From NCBI GenBank assembly GCA_016763235.1, contig JAESUE010000295.1:1-16311 (forward strand): a stretch of 16,311 nucleotides of DNA, in the 5' to 3' direction. This document shows positions 6,728 to 14,213 of the stretch, piece after piece; positions within the stretch are counted from its first letter, which is position 1, and every line of letters starts with the position of its first letter. The notes beneath the pieces are model-generated. The model was not told where the DNA came from, made no database searches, and was given only the letters and a program-made list of their open reading frames with translations. Position numbers and translations under genes: made by a program. Source of the stretch: Pseudomonadales bacterium. Lineage in GTDB: Bacteria; Pseudomonadota; Gammaproteobacteria; Pseudomonadales; UBA3067.

Positions 6728-8104
6728 ATGTCTATTATCCCCCAGATTCACTCATCTAAAAAGAACAATGTCCAAATATTATCAAAGAATATTAACTCTT
6801 CTGATTTTCTTGAATTACTCAGCGATGACGACCTTAATTCAATCATTGAAAACAATCTTCCAGAACACAGGAAAAACATTTATACGCCAGCGCGTACTTT
6901 ATCTATGTTTCTCGCACAAAGCTTAAATGAAGACCGTTCTTGCACTAAAGCCGTCAACGACTTAATCATTCAACAACAGCGGCAAAAGAACATGCGAAAA
7001 ATCAGCTCAAATACGGGGGCTTATTGTATTGCCAGAAAAAAAATACCTTTGCCATTGGTCTCTCAACTCACTACAAAAATAGCTGGCTTAGTGCATGAAA
7101 AGACACCTAAAAACTGGCTCTGGAAAGGTAAGCGTGTTCACCTTATTGATGGGACGACATTAACGATGCCTGATACGCCAGAAAATCAAAAAGAATTCCC
7201 GCAGCCTGGAGGACAAAAAGAAGGTTTGGGCTTTCCTATTTGTCGTGTATTAGCGGTCAGTTGTTTATCTTCTGGCGTTATTCTTAATGCAGCAATAAGC
7301 CCCTTAAAAGGAAAAGGCTCTGACGAACAAACTCTACTCCGAGAAGTTATAGACACCTTTAAACAAGGGGATCTTGTTATGGGTGACGCCATTTTTGGTA
7401 CGTATTTCTTGTTAGCTGAAATGATAAAAAGGGGTGTTGATGTACTATTTGAACAAATGGGTCCTCGAAAAAAAATACCGATTTTAGTCGAGGAGTAACT
7501 TTAGGAAAAAAGGGACCATTTAGTAGCGATACCTAAATCAAAAAAGAAGCCCATCTGGGTGGATCAAAAAGTATTTGATGAACTACCAGAAGAGATCATT
7601 ATTCGTGAATGTAAGGTCGGTAAAAAAATACTCATTAGCACAATGCTATCAGCTAAAATTTACCCTAAAAAAGAATTACAAACTTTATATAAAAAGCGTT
7701 GGCATATTGAAGTGGATTTTCGTCATCTAAAAACAACATTAGGTATGGATATTTTAAGCTGTAAAACGCCAGAAATGTGTAAAAAAGAAATATGGATTTA
7801 TTTTTTAGCCTATAATTTGTTGCGTTTATTGGTTGCTCAATCAGCTATTATTTATGGACTAACCCCAAGACAAATAAGCTTTAAACATGCATTACAAATA
7901 TTAAATACCTACCTGCTACTTAATCAGGTAGTTGATGAAAATATGCTGGCATTGATAGCAAAACGAACAGTAGGGAATCGGCCTGGTAGAATAGAGCCTA
8001 GAGAGGTTAAACGGAGACCAAAACCCTATAAACTATTAATGAAACCACGAGGAGCTGCAAGGGAGGATATCTTAAAAAATGGTCACCCTAAAAAAGCAAA
8101 ATAG
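6728..8104 (+). pseudogene. IS4-family transposase with two compensating frameshifts
   Basis: A DDE transposase of about 458 residues if read through. The first part (6728-7498) carries the first catalytic Asp in LIDGTTLTMPDTPENQ and the second in VMGDAIFGTYF. The second part (7559-8104) carries the YREK signature as Y-x2-R-x3-E-x6-K in YKKRWHIEVDFRHLK, with the catalytic Glu. Both parts are in the same frame but are separated by stops at 7496 and 7502. In the -1 frame the missing link reads TDFSRGVTLG. A one-base loss in the A8 run at 7468-7475 and a one-base gain in the A6 run at 7506-7511 restore TDFSRGVTLGKRDHLV, the family's expected sequence. So one ancestral gene carries two opposite indels: a real pseudogene, homopolymer sequencing errors, or, less likely, slippage. 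All catalytic residues are otherwise present. Subgroup not assigned. Confidence 0.85.
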
Positions 8105-8126
8105 TCCTTATATAACAATGAGTAGC

Positions 8127-8167
8127 CCCTTATTTAAGTGCCATTCTACTCTGACCCCGATTGTTGG
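8127..8167 (-). repeat. IS4 right terminal inverted repeat
   Basis: The reverse complement of 6569-6609 with one mismatch. It begins CCCTTATTTAAGTGCCATTC and ends ACCCCGATTGTTGG. Its outer part overlaps the first unit of the tandem repeat at 8153-8204. Confidence 0.85.
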
Positions 8168-8204
8168 ACCCCGATTGTTGGACCCCGATTGTTGCCGATT
8201 GTTG
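8153..8204 (+). repeat. 14-bp tandem repeat made from the IS end
   Basis: The unit GACCCCGATTGTTG occurs three times exactly (8153-8166, 8167-8180, 8181-8194), followed by a 10-base partial copy, CCGATTGTTG (8195-8204). The first copy is inside the IS right terminus, so the others look like repeated addition or slippage of the terminal sequence. Confidence 0.9.
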
Positions 8205-8215
8205 AAATACTTTAT

Positions 8216-8245
8216 TTGCGACAGAACAGTATATAGCGCTATAGT
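8216..8245 (+). promoter_or_regulatory. Promoter and palindromic operator of the toxin-antitoxin pair
   Basis: TTGCGA (8216-8221) and TATAGT (8240-8245), 18 bases apart, make a plausible -35/-10 pair. A perfect 12-base palindrome, TATAGCGCTATA (8232-8243), overlaps the -10. RHH antitoxins commonly bind such palindromes to repress their own operon, so this is the likely operator. Binding is inferred. Confidence 0.45.
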
Positions 8246-8283
8246 TGTTATACAGTGTTTAACAAATGTAAACAGGTGGCCTT

Positions 8284-8547
8284 ATGCTAGGCGTTCGATT
8301 AGATGAACAACTTGAAAACCGCTTAAATGCTTTGGCGGTTAAGATGCATCGCTCCAAGAGCTTTTTGGCAAAGGAAGCGTTAACCCGCTATATCGAGGAA
8401 GAAGAGGGTAAGCAGCGCGAAAATGAGCTGACAATGGCGCGTTGGGAGGAATACCAAGAAACCGGAGAAACGGTGAATAATAAAGCTATGATGGACTGGC
8501 TGGAATCTTGGGGAACAGATCAGGAGAAACCATGCCCAGTGAAATAG
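8284..8547 (+). CDS. Ribbon-helix-helix antitoxin (CopG/ParD/RelB-like)
   Basis: An 87-residue type II antitoxin. The N-terminus MLGVRLDEQLENRLNALA, then RSKSFLAKEALTRYIEE (about 23-39), is the ribbon-helix-helix pattern: a short beta strand for DNA contact, then two helices. The acidic, Trp-rich C-terminal half (about 40-87) would be the disordered part that wraps the toxin. The start at 8284 has AGGTGG upstream at 8274-8279. The 3' end overlaps the toxin start by 16 bases, the usual coupling. It neutralises the toxin and should repress the promoter at 8216-8245 together with it. The exact family (ParD, RelB/StbD or CopG) cannot be settled by eye. Confidence 0.8.
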   Translation: MLGVRLDEQLENRLNALAVKMHRSKSFLAKEALTRYIEEEEGKQRENELTMARWEEYQETGETVNNKAMMDWLESWGTDQEKPCPVK

Positions 8548-8825
8548 CCTGGTTACCTGGAGCATCTAAAGATGTTTCCCGCCTTAGAAATTTTATTAAA
8601 TCAGAAAACCCTCGCGCGGCACAGCGTGCCGCCAAACGCATCGTTGAAGGTGTCAATATCCTGCAAGAAAACCCTGAAGCCGGTGTGCCAGTGGAAGACC
8701 TTGTCGATTACAGAGATCTTATGCTGACCTTCGGTGCGGGTGAGTACATCATCCGATACAGGCAGGAAACTGCGAACCAGGTAGTGATCGTTCGGATTCG
8801 CCATAGCAAAGAAGAAGGCTTTTAA
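8532..8825 (+). CDS. ParE/RelE-superfamily toxin
   Basis: A 97-residue toxin of the ParE/RelE fold. I chose ATG 8532 (MPSEIAWLPGASKDVSRLRN), with AGGAGA at 8522-8527; an in-frame TTG at 8508 would add eight unconserved residues. Landmarks are a first strand followed by the helix pair ASKDVSRLRNFIKSENPRAAQRAAKRIVEGV (residues 10-40), a P-E-A-G turn (about 46-49), GAGEYIIRYR (about 71-80) and the C-terminal strand VVIVRIRHSKEEGF. The V-x-I-x-R-I-R-H ending is more like ParE (gyrase poison) than ribosome-dependent RelE, but the target is not proven. It is translationally coupled to the antitoxin. It lies between IS-end repeats and the cas operon. Confidence 0.82.
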   Translation: MPSEIAWLPGASKDVSRLRNFIKSENPRAAQRAAKRIVEGVNILQENPEAGVPVEDLVDYRDLMLTFGAGEYIIRYRQETANQVVIVRIRHSKEEGF

Positions 8826-8870
8826 AGAGTTAAAGGCGCTTTATTTATGGGAGGTTCTGGGCTTCTACCT

Positions 8871-8906
8871 CAATAATTGGGGCCAGAGCAATAATTGGGG
8901 TCAGAG
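8871..8906 (+). repeat. 18-bp tandem duplication of IS-end-like sequence
   Basis: CAATAATTGGGGCCAGAG (8871-8888) is followed directly by CAATAATTGGGGTCAGAG (8889-8906), with one difference. The GGGGTCAGAG core is the same as in the IS4 terminal repeats. Confidence 0.85.
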
Positions 8907-8960
8907 TAGTATTTATTTTACCAAAGGCCGACCGGCGCGAAATTATTCTACTCTGACCCC
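8897..8960. repeat. Hairpin with IS-terminus arms (MITE- or REP-like)
   Basis: GGGGTCAGAGTAG (8897-8909) is the exact inverted complement of CTACTCTGACCCC (8948-8960); the arms continue inward imperfectly as A+T-rich sequence. The 13-base arms match the IS4 terminal repeat core. The centre contains CGACCGGCG (8929-8937), which recurs at 9005-9013. It could be a miniature element mobilised by the IS4 or a related transposase, or a REP-like palindrome. Confidence 0.6.
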
Positions 8961-8996
8961 GACTGTTCGATTGTTGCTCTGACCCCGATTGTTCGG
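8951..8996 (+). repeat. Second direct repeat of IS-end-like sequence
   Basis: CTCTGACCCCGACTGTTCG (8951-8969) and CTCTGACCCCGATTGTTCG (8977-8995) repeat with a 26-base period and one difference. Both resemble the IS4 right terminus CTCTGACCCCGATTGTT. Confidence 0.8.
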
Positions 8997-9010
8997 AAAC
9001 CGAGCGACCG

Positions 9011-9023
9011 GCGGGATTCCCGC
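9011..9023. repeat. Short GC-rich stem
   Basis: GCGGG (9011-9015), loop ATT, CCCGC (9019-9023). It is preceded by CGACCGGCG, shared with the hairpin at 8929-8937, so it probably belongs to the same repetitive sequence. It has no U-run and is not a standard terminator. Confidence 0.4.
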
Positions 9024-9095
9024 AGGGTCAGTGCTGATTTTTGATGTGGAACTATTGGGAATTAATGAATAGCACTTGCCATAAATCAGGCAAAC

Positions 9096-9124
9096 AAAAA
9101 TGGCTCCCTGATGAGCCGTTTTAA
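9096..9124. terminator. Rho-independent terminator, possibly bidirectional
   Basis: The stem GGCTC (9102-9106) and GAGCC (9113-9117) with a 6-base loop is flanked by an A-run at 9096-9100 and GTTTTAATT at 9118-9126. The stem is short (5 pairs), so strength is moderate. It would stop transcripts from the toxin-antitoxin side before cas3. Confidence 0.5.
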
Positions 9125-9180
9125 TTCTCGAAGTGATATTTTCCTAGTAGTGGGTGTTATATAAAAAATAAGCTGGATGC

Positions 9181-9210
9181 TTGCCAGTAAAAACTGGTAC
9201 ATTTTGTAAT
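9181..9210 (+). promoter_or_regulatory. Candidate promoter of the cas operon, with a palindrome in the spacer
   Basis: TTGCCA (9181-9186) and TGTAAT (9205-9210), 18 bases apart, match sigma70 elements fairly well. CCAGT-AAAA-ACTGG (9184-9197) is a perfect inverted repeat from the -35 into the spacer and could bind a regulator. An alternative -10 (TATATA near 9160) lacks a good -35. Confidence 0.38.
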
Positions 9211-9264
9211 GTTAAGTGCGCAAGTGTAGCGTGGGTTGTAGTGACTGCTAAGGAGTAAGGCGAT

Positions 9265-11991
9265 ATGTCGGTCTATTATCAGTACTGGGGGAAGGCTAAG
9301 CCCACCACGGATGAGAAAAGCGTTCAATACCACCTCTTGCCGTATCACAGTTTGGATGTAGCGGCGGTGGGGCAAGTATTGCTATCCCGTCACTCAAGTT
9401 TAAATCTTCGCCTTTCTGAGCTAATGGACTTGCCGACTGAAAAGACAATTGAGTGCATTGTGTTTCTGCTCGGCATACATGATTTGGGGAAGTTTGCCGA
9501 AACTTTTCAGCAAATCAGGCCCGATCTTCGGGAATTATTTTGGCCCGATACGCCCATCAAGAAAAACAATTACAGCATTCGCCATGACAGCCTTGGTGCA
9601 ATGTTGTGGACGCAATTTTTGAGGAACAAGCTTTTTAACGATGCCGACAATAGTGTTTTGGAGTTTACGGAAGATACTCTGGAATATTGGCTGAACCCCG
9701 TATTTGGTCATCACGGCTGGCCACCTTCAAAAACAGATCGAATCAAAAACCACTTTGTTACGCACGACCAGCAAGCAGCATTGTCTTTTGTTGAGGATTG
9801 GCGAAATTTAATTCAGCCCGATTTTGAAATGGCTGCTGAGCTTGATGGCCAGGACAATTGGCGAGGGCAGCAGAAAAAAGTCAGTTGGTTATTGGCAGGG
9901 CTGGCAGTGTTATCAGATTGGCTCGGATCAAATCAAGAAATATTTACCTACCATCAAACACGAATGCCACTTAAAGACTACTGGAACAACATTGCCCTGC
10001 CGAATGCTGAAAAAGCGGTGGCGGTATCGGGCCTGTTACCAAAACAGTCGCAAAATAATTTACCCCTGAGTGTGTTATTTCCCGATATAAGCACCGCCAC
10101 GCCACTGCAAAAACAATGTGAAGAGCTAACGATAAACTCGGAGCCACAACTGTTTATTCTTGAAGACGTCACTGGCGCGGGTAAAACCGAAGCCGCATTG
10201 ATGCTGGCACATCGTTTGATGAGTAGGGGTTTAGCTGAAGGGCTTTATATCGGTTTGCCCACCCTGGCCACCGCTAATGCGATGTATAAGCGCATGACGG
10301 AAACCTATCGGCGCCTGTATCAATCGGGTGAAACCCCCAGTTTGATTCTGAGCCACAGCGCACGCCATCTATCCAAGCACTTTCAGCAATCGCTCTTGAA
10401 TAGCCAGCAGGGTGAGCAGAACTACCGTGATGAAGAAGGTATTACTGCCCAGTGTAATCGCTGGTTAGCCGATAATCGCAAAAAAGCCCTGTTGGCCGAT
10501 GTGGGGATTAGCACCATTGACCAAGCCCTGCTGGGCATTGTACCCGCCAGGCATCAATCGTTGCGCTTGCTGGGTTTGCTCAACAAGGTACTTATTCTCG
10601 ACGAAGTTCACGCCTACGATGCCTACACCAACGAGCTATTAAAACGGCTTATCGAATTCCATGCCGCTTTTGGTGGCAGTGTCATTTTGTTGTCCGCCAC
10701 CTTGACTCTCCATCAGCGTCAAGAATTAGTGCAGGCTTTTTACGGCAAGCCTGCCAGTTCGCCCACTTCCTCTGCCATCAATAGTACGCATTATCCTTTG
10801 TTGACCCAGGCATCGGCGAGTTTAAGCCCCAGTGAATACCCGCTGGCAACAAGAGATTCAGTCAAACGGCGTGTGGAGGTGGTTTTTTGCCACGAGGAAA
10901 CCCGTGTAATCGAGCAAATTAAAACAGCGCTTGGTCAGGGTCAATCCGTTTGTTGGATTCGCAACACCGTGCCGGATGCACGGGAAGCCTGGCGGCAACT
11001 GGATGAATGTGAATGGGTTGATTCTGCAAAGCTACACCTCTTCCACAGTCGTTACGCCCTCGGTGACCGCATCGCCATTGAAGACCAAATGCTCGAATAC
11101 TTTGGTCCTCAATCCACACCAGTACAGCGCAAAGGCCGAGTTTTGGTCGCCACTCAGGTGGTAGAGCAATCCCTTGACCTGGATTTTGATCTGATGATTA
11201 CCGACCTCGCCCCCATCGATTTATTGATACAACGTGCCGGGCGTTTAAAACGTCACAGCAGAGATATTCACGGGCAACGTCTGGCGCGTGACGAAATGGA
11301 TCAGCGCGGTACGCCCTGTTTGATTGTTTACGCCCCTGAGTTCAGTGAAGCGCCTCAGCCTGATTGGTTCAAAAGCGTATTTCCCAAAGCGCACTACGTT
11401 TACCCACATACCCTGCTGCTGTGGCGCAGCGTTAAAATACTTCAGGAGAAAGGCGGCTGGTCTATGCCGGAAGATGCCCGTGAATTGCTGGAATTTGTTT
11501 ATGATGAAGAAGGTGATATACCATCAGGCCTTGATCAAAGTAGCCTCGAAGCAGAGGGTGAAAACAGAGCAAAAAAAGATAATGCCAACTTCCTGCAAAT
11601 GCGCCTCGCCAGTGGTTACGCCGACAGCCCTCAGTGGGATGAGGAAGCACGCATTGCCACTCGCCTGGGTGAAGAAAGCCAGACACTTTACCTCGCCCGC
11701 TGGGAACATGACCAACTGACCCCCTGGGTGGACGAAGGCAAGTACCCCTGGGATTTAAGCAGCGTGCAGGTGAATCAAGCGCAACTGAGCAAGTTGGCAA
11801 CGATAGAAGATAAAGCCCTGGCTCAAGCCATAGAACAGCTTCGAGCTAACACCAAAGTATTCAATCAATATAGCTTTATCGTCGCGTTGACACCCTCAAA
11901 CGGGCATTGGCGGGCCAGCGGCTTGAACGAAAAAGGAGACAACGTGCAGATAAACTACGACAAACAACAGGGATTGGAGTTGAGGTTTTAA
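9265..11991 (+). CDS. cas3: Cas3 nuclease-helicase, type I-E
   Basis: A 908-residue effector that is recruited to Cascade R-loops and unwinds and degrades target DNA 3' to 5'. The N-terminal HD nuclease shows H28 (YHSLD), the H72-D73 pair in GIHDLGKF, H107 (SIRHDSLG), H149/H150 (GHHGWPP) and D218 (SDWLG), the metal-binding set. The superfamily 2 helicase shows Walker A GAGKT (304-308), DEVH (446-449), SATL (477-480), VATQVVEQSLDLD (about 628-640) and QRAGR (656-660). A C-terminal domain follows. The length is close to E. coli Cas3 (888). The start at 9265 has AAGGAG at 9250-9255. The cse1 ATG comes 1 base after the stop, so unlike in E. coli cas3 appears to be co-transcribed with Cascade. All motifs look intact. 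Confidence 0.96.
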   Translation: MSVYYQYWGKAKPTTDEKSVQYHLLPYHSLDVAAVGQVLLSRHSSLNLRLSELMDLPTEKTIECIVFLLGIHDLGKFAETFQQIRPDLRELFWPDTPIKKNNYSIRHDSLGAMLWTQFLRNKLFNDADNSVLEFTEDTLEYWLNPVFGHHGWPPSKTDRIKNHFVTHDQQAALSFVEDWRNLIQPDFEMAAELDGQDNWRGQQKKVSWLLAGLAVLSDWLGSNQEIFTYHQTRMPLKDYWNNIALPNAEKAVAVSGLLPKQSQNNLPLSVLFPDISTATPLQKQCEELTINSEPQLFILEDVTGAGKTEAALMLAHRLMSRGLAEGLYIGLPTLATANAMYKRMTETYRRLYQSGETPSLILSHSARHLSKHFQQSLLNSQQGEQNYRDEEGITAQCNRWLADNRKKALLADVGISTIDQALLGIVPARHQSLRLLGLLNKVLILDEVHAYDAYTNELLKRLIEFHAAFGGSVILLSATLTLHQRQELVQAFYGKPASSPTSSAINSTHYPLLTQASASLSPSEYPLATRDSVKRRVEVVFCHEETRVIEQIKTALGQGQSVCWIRNTVPDAREAWRQLDECEWVDSAKLHLFHSRYALGDRIAIEDQMLEYFGPQSTPVQRKGRVLVATQVVEQSLDLDFDLMITDLAPIDLLIQRAGRLKRHSRDIHGQRLARDEMDQRGTPCLIVYAPEFSEAPQPDWFKSVFPKAHYVYPHTLLLWRSVKILQEKGGWSMPEDARELLEFVYDEEGDIPSGLDQSSLEAEGENRAKKDNANFLQMRLASGYADSPQWDEEARIATRLGEESQTLYLARWEHDQLTPWVDEGKYPWDLSSVQVNQAQLSKLATIEDKALAQAIEQLRANTKVFNQYSFIVALTPSNGHWRASGLNEKGDNVQINYDKQQGLELRF

Positions 11992-11992
11992 T

Positions 11993-13609
11993 ATGAACAA
12001 AAGCAACATTATGAATTTGATCAGTGACCCATGGCTGCCCGTTCAAGACAAGGCTGGCACGTGTCACACCATCAAGCTTTCTGAGATAGGCGGCCATCGC
12101 GACGCTCACTTTGTCGAAATAAAAGCTCCACGCGCCGACTTTAAAGGCGCTATCTATCAACTGCTCATCGGCATACTGCAAACTGCTTTCGCCCCCAAAG
12201 ATAGCCGTGAATGGAAAAAGTACTGGCGCACTCCACCCAGTCAGGAGGAACTTGAACAGGCCTTCAAGCGCATTGAGACAGCCTTTAACCTCAACACCAC
12301 AAATGGTACGCCTGCATTTATGCAGGATTTTGATTTGCCCAAGGGGGAAGATAAAAATATCGCTGCACTGCTAATCGAAGCCCCGGGCGGAAAAACTATC
12401 ACTGATAACGCGGATCATTTTATCAAGCGCGGTGGTGTTGAAAACCTCTCGCCCTATTGGGCTGCTATAGCCCTCTTTACCTTGCAAATTAATGCGCCCT
12501 CCGGGGGTGTGGGTCATCGAGTTTCGCTGCGTGGTGGCGGCCCGCTTACAACGCTGGTCTTACCTCCAGAAAACTCTACTCAAAATACCCTATGGCACCA
12601 GCTCTGGCTGAATGTGTTGACCGAAGAAGAGATGCTCGAACAGCATGGGAATAATGATTTAGGCGGCTTGCCAGCAACTTTCCCCTGGATGACGGATACA
12701 CGAACCAGCGAAAAGAAGGGCATGGAAACCTATCCAGAGGATGCCCACCCTCTGCAAATGTATTGGTCGATGCCACGTAGAATCAGGTTGCACTGGGATG
12801 AAAGTAATGATGGTGTCTGTGGTCTGTCAGGGCAACAATCGACGCACTTACTGCATAGCTTTCACGCCAAAAACTATGGCGTCAATTACACAGGAAACTG
12901 GGTTCATTCACTTACACCTTATTCACTGGAAGCTGGAAATGAACCACTTTCCATAAAGGGGCAGCCGGGCGGCCTTGGTTATCGTCATTGGTTGGGATTG
13001 GCCGTTTCTGATGAATCCGGCAAAGCAAAAAAAGTACCCGCAACTGTGGTGCAGAATTACCTGAAAACCCGATGCCACTGGATTGGTGACAAAAGTCTAA
13101 ATCCTCGCTTATGGGCTTTTGGCTACGACATGGACAACATGAAAGCCCGCTGCTGGTATGAAGCAAATATGCCTATTTTCAACCTTGAGGGCGAGGCTCT
13201 GGCCGATCTTCATGACTATGCACAAGCAATGGTTCAGGCCGCCGTCGATGTGCTGAAAACCCTTAAGTCAGCGTTAAAAATCGCCTGGTTTAAACGGCCT
13301 AAAGATGCCAAGGGTGATCTGTCCGCCATTGATGCCAATTTCTGGTCCGCTACTGAAAGTGAATTTTATCGTTTGCTGGCGCAGCTGGCCGAACTGGCGG
13401 AAAAAGACGATGAAGACAGCGCAAAAAAATTGTTGATCAGCTGGGCCAATCGGCTCAAACAGTCGGCACGTGAGTTATTTGATCAATACGCCTTAAGCAG
13501 CATGAATGAAGACGGTGATTTCAAACGCGTTATCAAAGCAAAGCATGGCAAAGGCGGGTTGGAGCACTACTTAAACGGCAGCAAGGCACTAAAAGCCCTG
13601 GCGGCTTGA
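11993..13609 (+). CDS. cse1: Cascade large subunit Cse1 (CasA/Cas8e)
   Basis: A 538-residue large subunit that reads the PAM, opens target DNA and recruits Cas3. N-terminal landmark: MNLISDPWLPVQ (7-18), the standard Cse1 opening. The segment PGGKTITDNADHFIKRG (131-147) falls in the region of loop L1, which contacts crRNA and PAM DNA. GGVGHRVSLRGGGPLTTLV (171-189) is also family-typical, as is GGLGYRHWLGLAV in the middle. The C-terminal ~170 residues are helical and K/E-rich, the four-helix bundle that touches Cse2. It is slightly longer than E. coli CasA (502). I kept ATG 11993 because TTGAGG precedes it. An internal ATG at 12011 (MNLISDPW) matches many homologues' first residue but has no ribosome site. 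Confidence 0.94.
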   Translation: MNKSNIMNLISDPWLPVQDKAGTCHTIKLSEIGGHRDAHFVEIKAPRADFKGAIYQLLIGILQTAFAPKDSREWKKYWRTPPSQEELEQAFKRIETAFNLNTTNGTPAFMQDFDLPKGEDKNIAALLIEAPGGKTITDNADHFIKRGGVENLSPYWAAIALFTLQINAPSGGVGHRVSLRGGGPLTTLVLPPENSTQNTLWHQLWLNVLTEEEMLEQHGNNDLGGLPATFPWMTDTRTSEKKGMETYPEDAHPLQMYWSMPRRIRLHWDESNDGVCGLSGQQSTHLLHSFHAKNYGVNYTGNWVHSLTPYSLEAGNEPLSIKGQPGGLGYRHWLGLAVSDESGKAKKVPATVVQNYLKTRCHWIGDKSLNPRLWAFGYDMDNMKARCWYEANMPIFNLEGEALADLHDYAQAMVQAAVDVLKTLKSALKIAWFKRPKDAKGDLSAIDANFWSATESEFYRLLAQLAELAEKDDEDSAKKLLISWANRLKQSARELFDQYALSSMNEDGDFKRVIKAKHGKGGLEHYLNGSKALKALAA

Positions 13610-13644
13610 GAGCATATACTTGACGTAATAGAAGGGAGCGAGAA

Positions 13645-14211
13645 ATGAGCAAAGAGAAAACAAAGCACCCGATTTATTTAATGGTGCTAAAAGATAAAGA
13701 ACCACAGGCGGTGCTCGATTGGTATCACTGGTTGCATGGGGACAAACAAAAGGGCCTTCGCGCTCGTCTTAAACGCTGCGGGTCGTTGGATGAAATTATC
13801 ACCGAGCACGGTTTTCTGCGTTTGAATCAGACTCTGCCACGATTGAGTCAATACGATTTAATGGGCGTGGCGCTGGTTGCCGGAGTGCTGGCCGTCGCTA
13901 AAACACCGGATGACACGAAGCTTCCGGCTTTATTGGGTAAAGCCAAAGAGGGTTCCGATAAGCCTTTGTTCAGCGAGCTGCGTTTTCAGCGTTTACTGGC
14001 GTCGGATAGCGACGAACAGTTTTTCCAAAATATCCGCCGCGCGGTGATACAGGCGGGTGAAAAGGCCGACCCTTTAGCGCTGGCCGATAGTCTGCTGCAT
14101 TGGTATCAGGAATATCGACAGCCAGACTGGTTTAAAGGTAATCGTCAATGGCAGTATCAAACCGCTAAAAGTTATTACACCGAAGTCTTTAAATATCAAA
14201 AGGGAGTTTAA
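13645..14211 (+). CDS. cse2: Cascade small subunit Cse2 (CasB)
   Basis: A 188-residue all-helical small subunit, present in two copies in Cascade, which stabilises the displaced strand of the R-loop. Recognisable parts are an early HWLHGDKQKGLRARLKRCGS region (about 30-48, basic, nucleic-acid facing), LMGVALVAGVLA (about 72-83) and the conserved SELRFQRLLASDSDEQFFQNIRRAV (about 111-135), with L-R-F-x-R-L-L typical of the family. It is somewhat longer than E. coli CasB (160). AGGGAG at 13633-13638 precedes the ATG. The 35-base gap after cse1 is the widest in the operon and contains TTGACG (13620-13625), but I see no matching -10. Confidence 0.93.
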   Translation: MSKEKTKHPIYLMVLKDKEPQAVLDWYHWLHGDKQKGLRARLKRCGSLDEIITEHGFLRLNQTLPRLSQYDLMGVALVAGVLAVAKTPDDTKLPALLGKAKEGSDKPLFSELRFQRLLASDSDEQFFQNIRRAVIQAGEKADPLALADSLLHWYQEYRQPDWFKGNRQWQYQTAKSYYTEVFKYQKGV

Positions 14212-14213
14212 GA

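Larger units (their letters stand above)
6569..8167 (+). mobile_element. IS4-family insertion sequence, complete, ~1.6 kb
   Basis: The element has matching 41-bp terminal inverted repeats around one IS4-type transposase frame. Its length is within the usual IS4 range. The last few bases of each end are uncertain, because the right end runs into tandem copies of itself. I see no clear target-site duplication: the left flank is an A-run (6562-6568) and the right flank is ACCCCGATT. The insertion lies 72 bases after the cytochrome stop and could have cut the exporter cluster off from further genes. Confidence 0.8.
8826..9264. other. Gene-free stretch between the toxin gene and cas3
   Basis: 439 bases with no credible gene on either strand. 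In order it holds a weak stem after the toxin (TAAAG 8831-8835, CTTTA 8839-8843), IS-end-like direct repeats and a hairpin (8871-8996), a GC-rich stem (9011-9023), a TTGCC/GGCAA stem (9076-9093), a likely terminator (9096-9124), and the likely cas3 promoter and ribosome site (9181-9264). No CRISPR repeat or leader is seen. Confidence 0.7.

Noticed and set aside
8079..8306. Open frame across the IS right end
   Set aside because: It reads through the terminal inverted repeat and the 14-bp tandem array and overlaps the antitoxin start in another frame; no family features.
9004..9033. Possible solitary CRISPR repeat with a GCGGG/CCCGC stem upstream of cas3
   Set aside because: Single copy, stem of only 5 pairs, no spacer periodicity, does not fit the usual type I-E repeat, and shares sequence with the neighbouring IS-derived repeats.
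10919..11119. Antisense and alternate-frame openings inside cas3, cse1 and cas7 (for example 10919-11119, 11324-11719, 15066-15383)
   Set aside because: They lie within strongly supported cas genes, lack ribosome sites and show no recognisable domains.
13610..13644. Internal promoter between cse1 and cse2 (TTGACG at 13620-13625)
   Set aside because: No -10 hexamer fits between it and the cse2 ATG; the gap is better explained as the leader holding the AGGGAG ribosome site.
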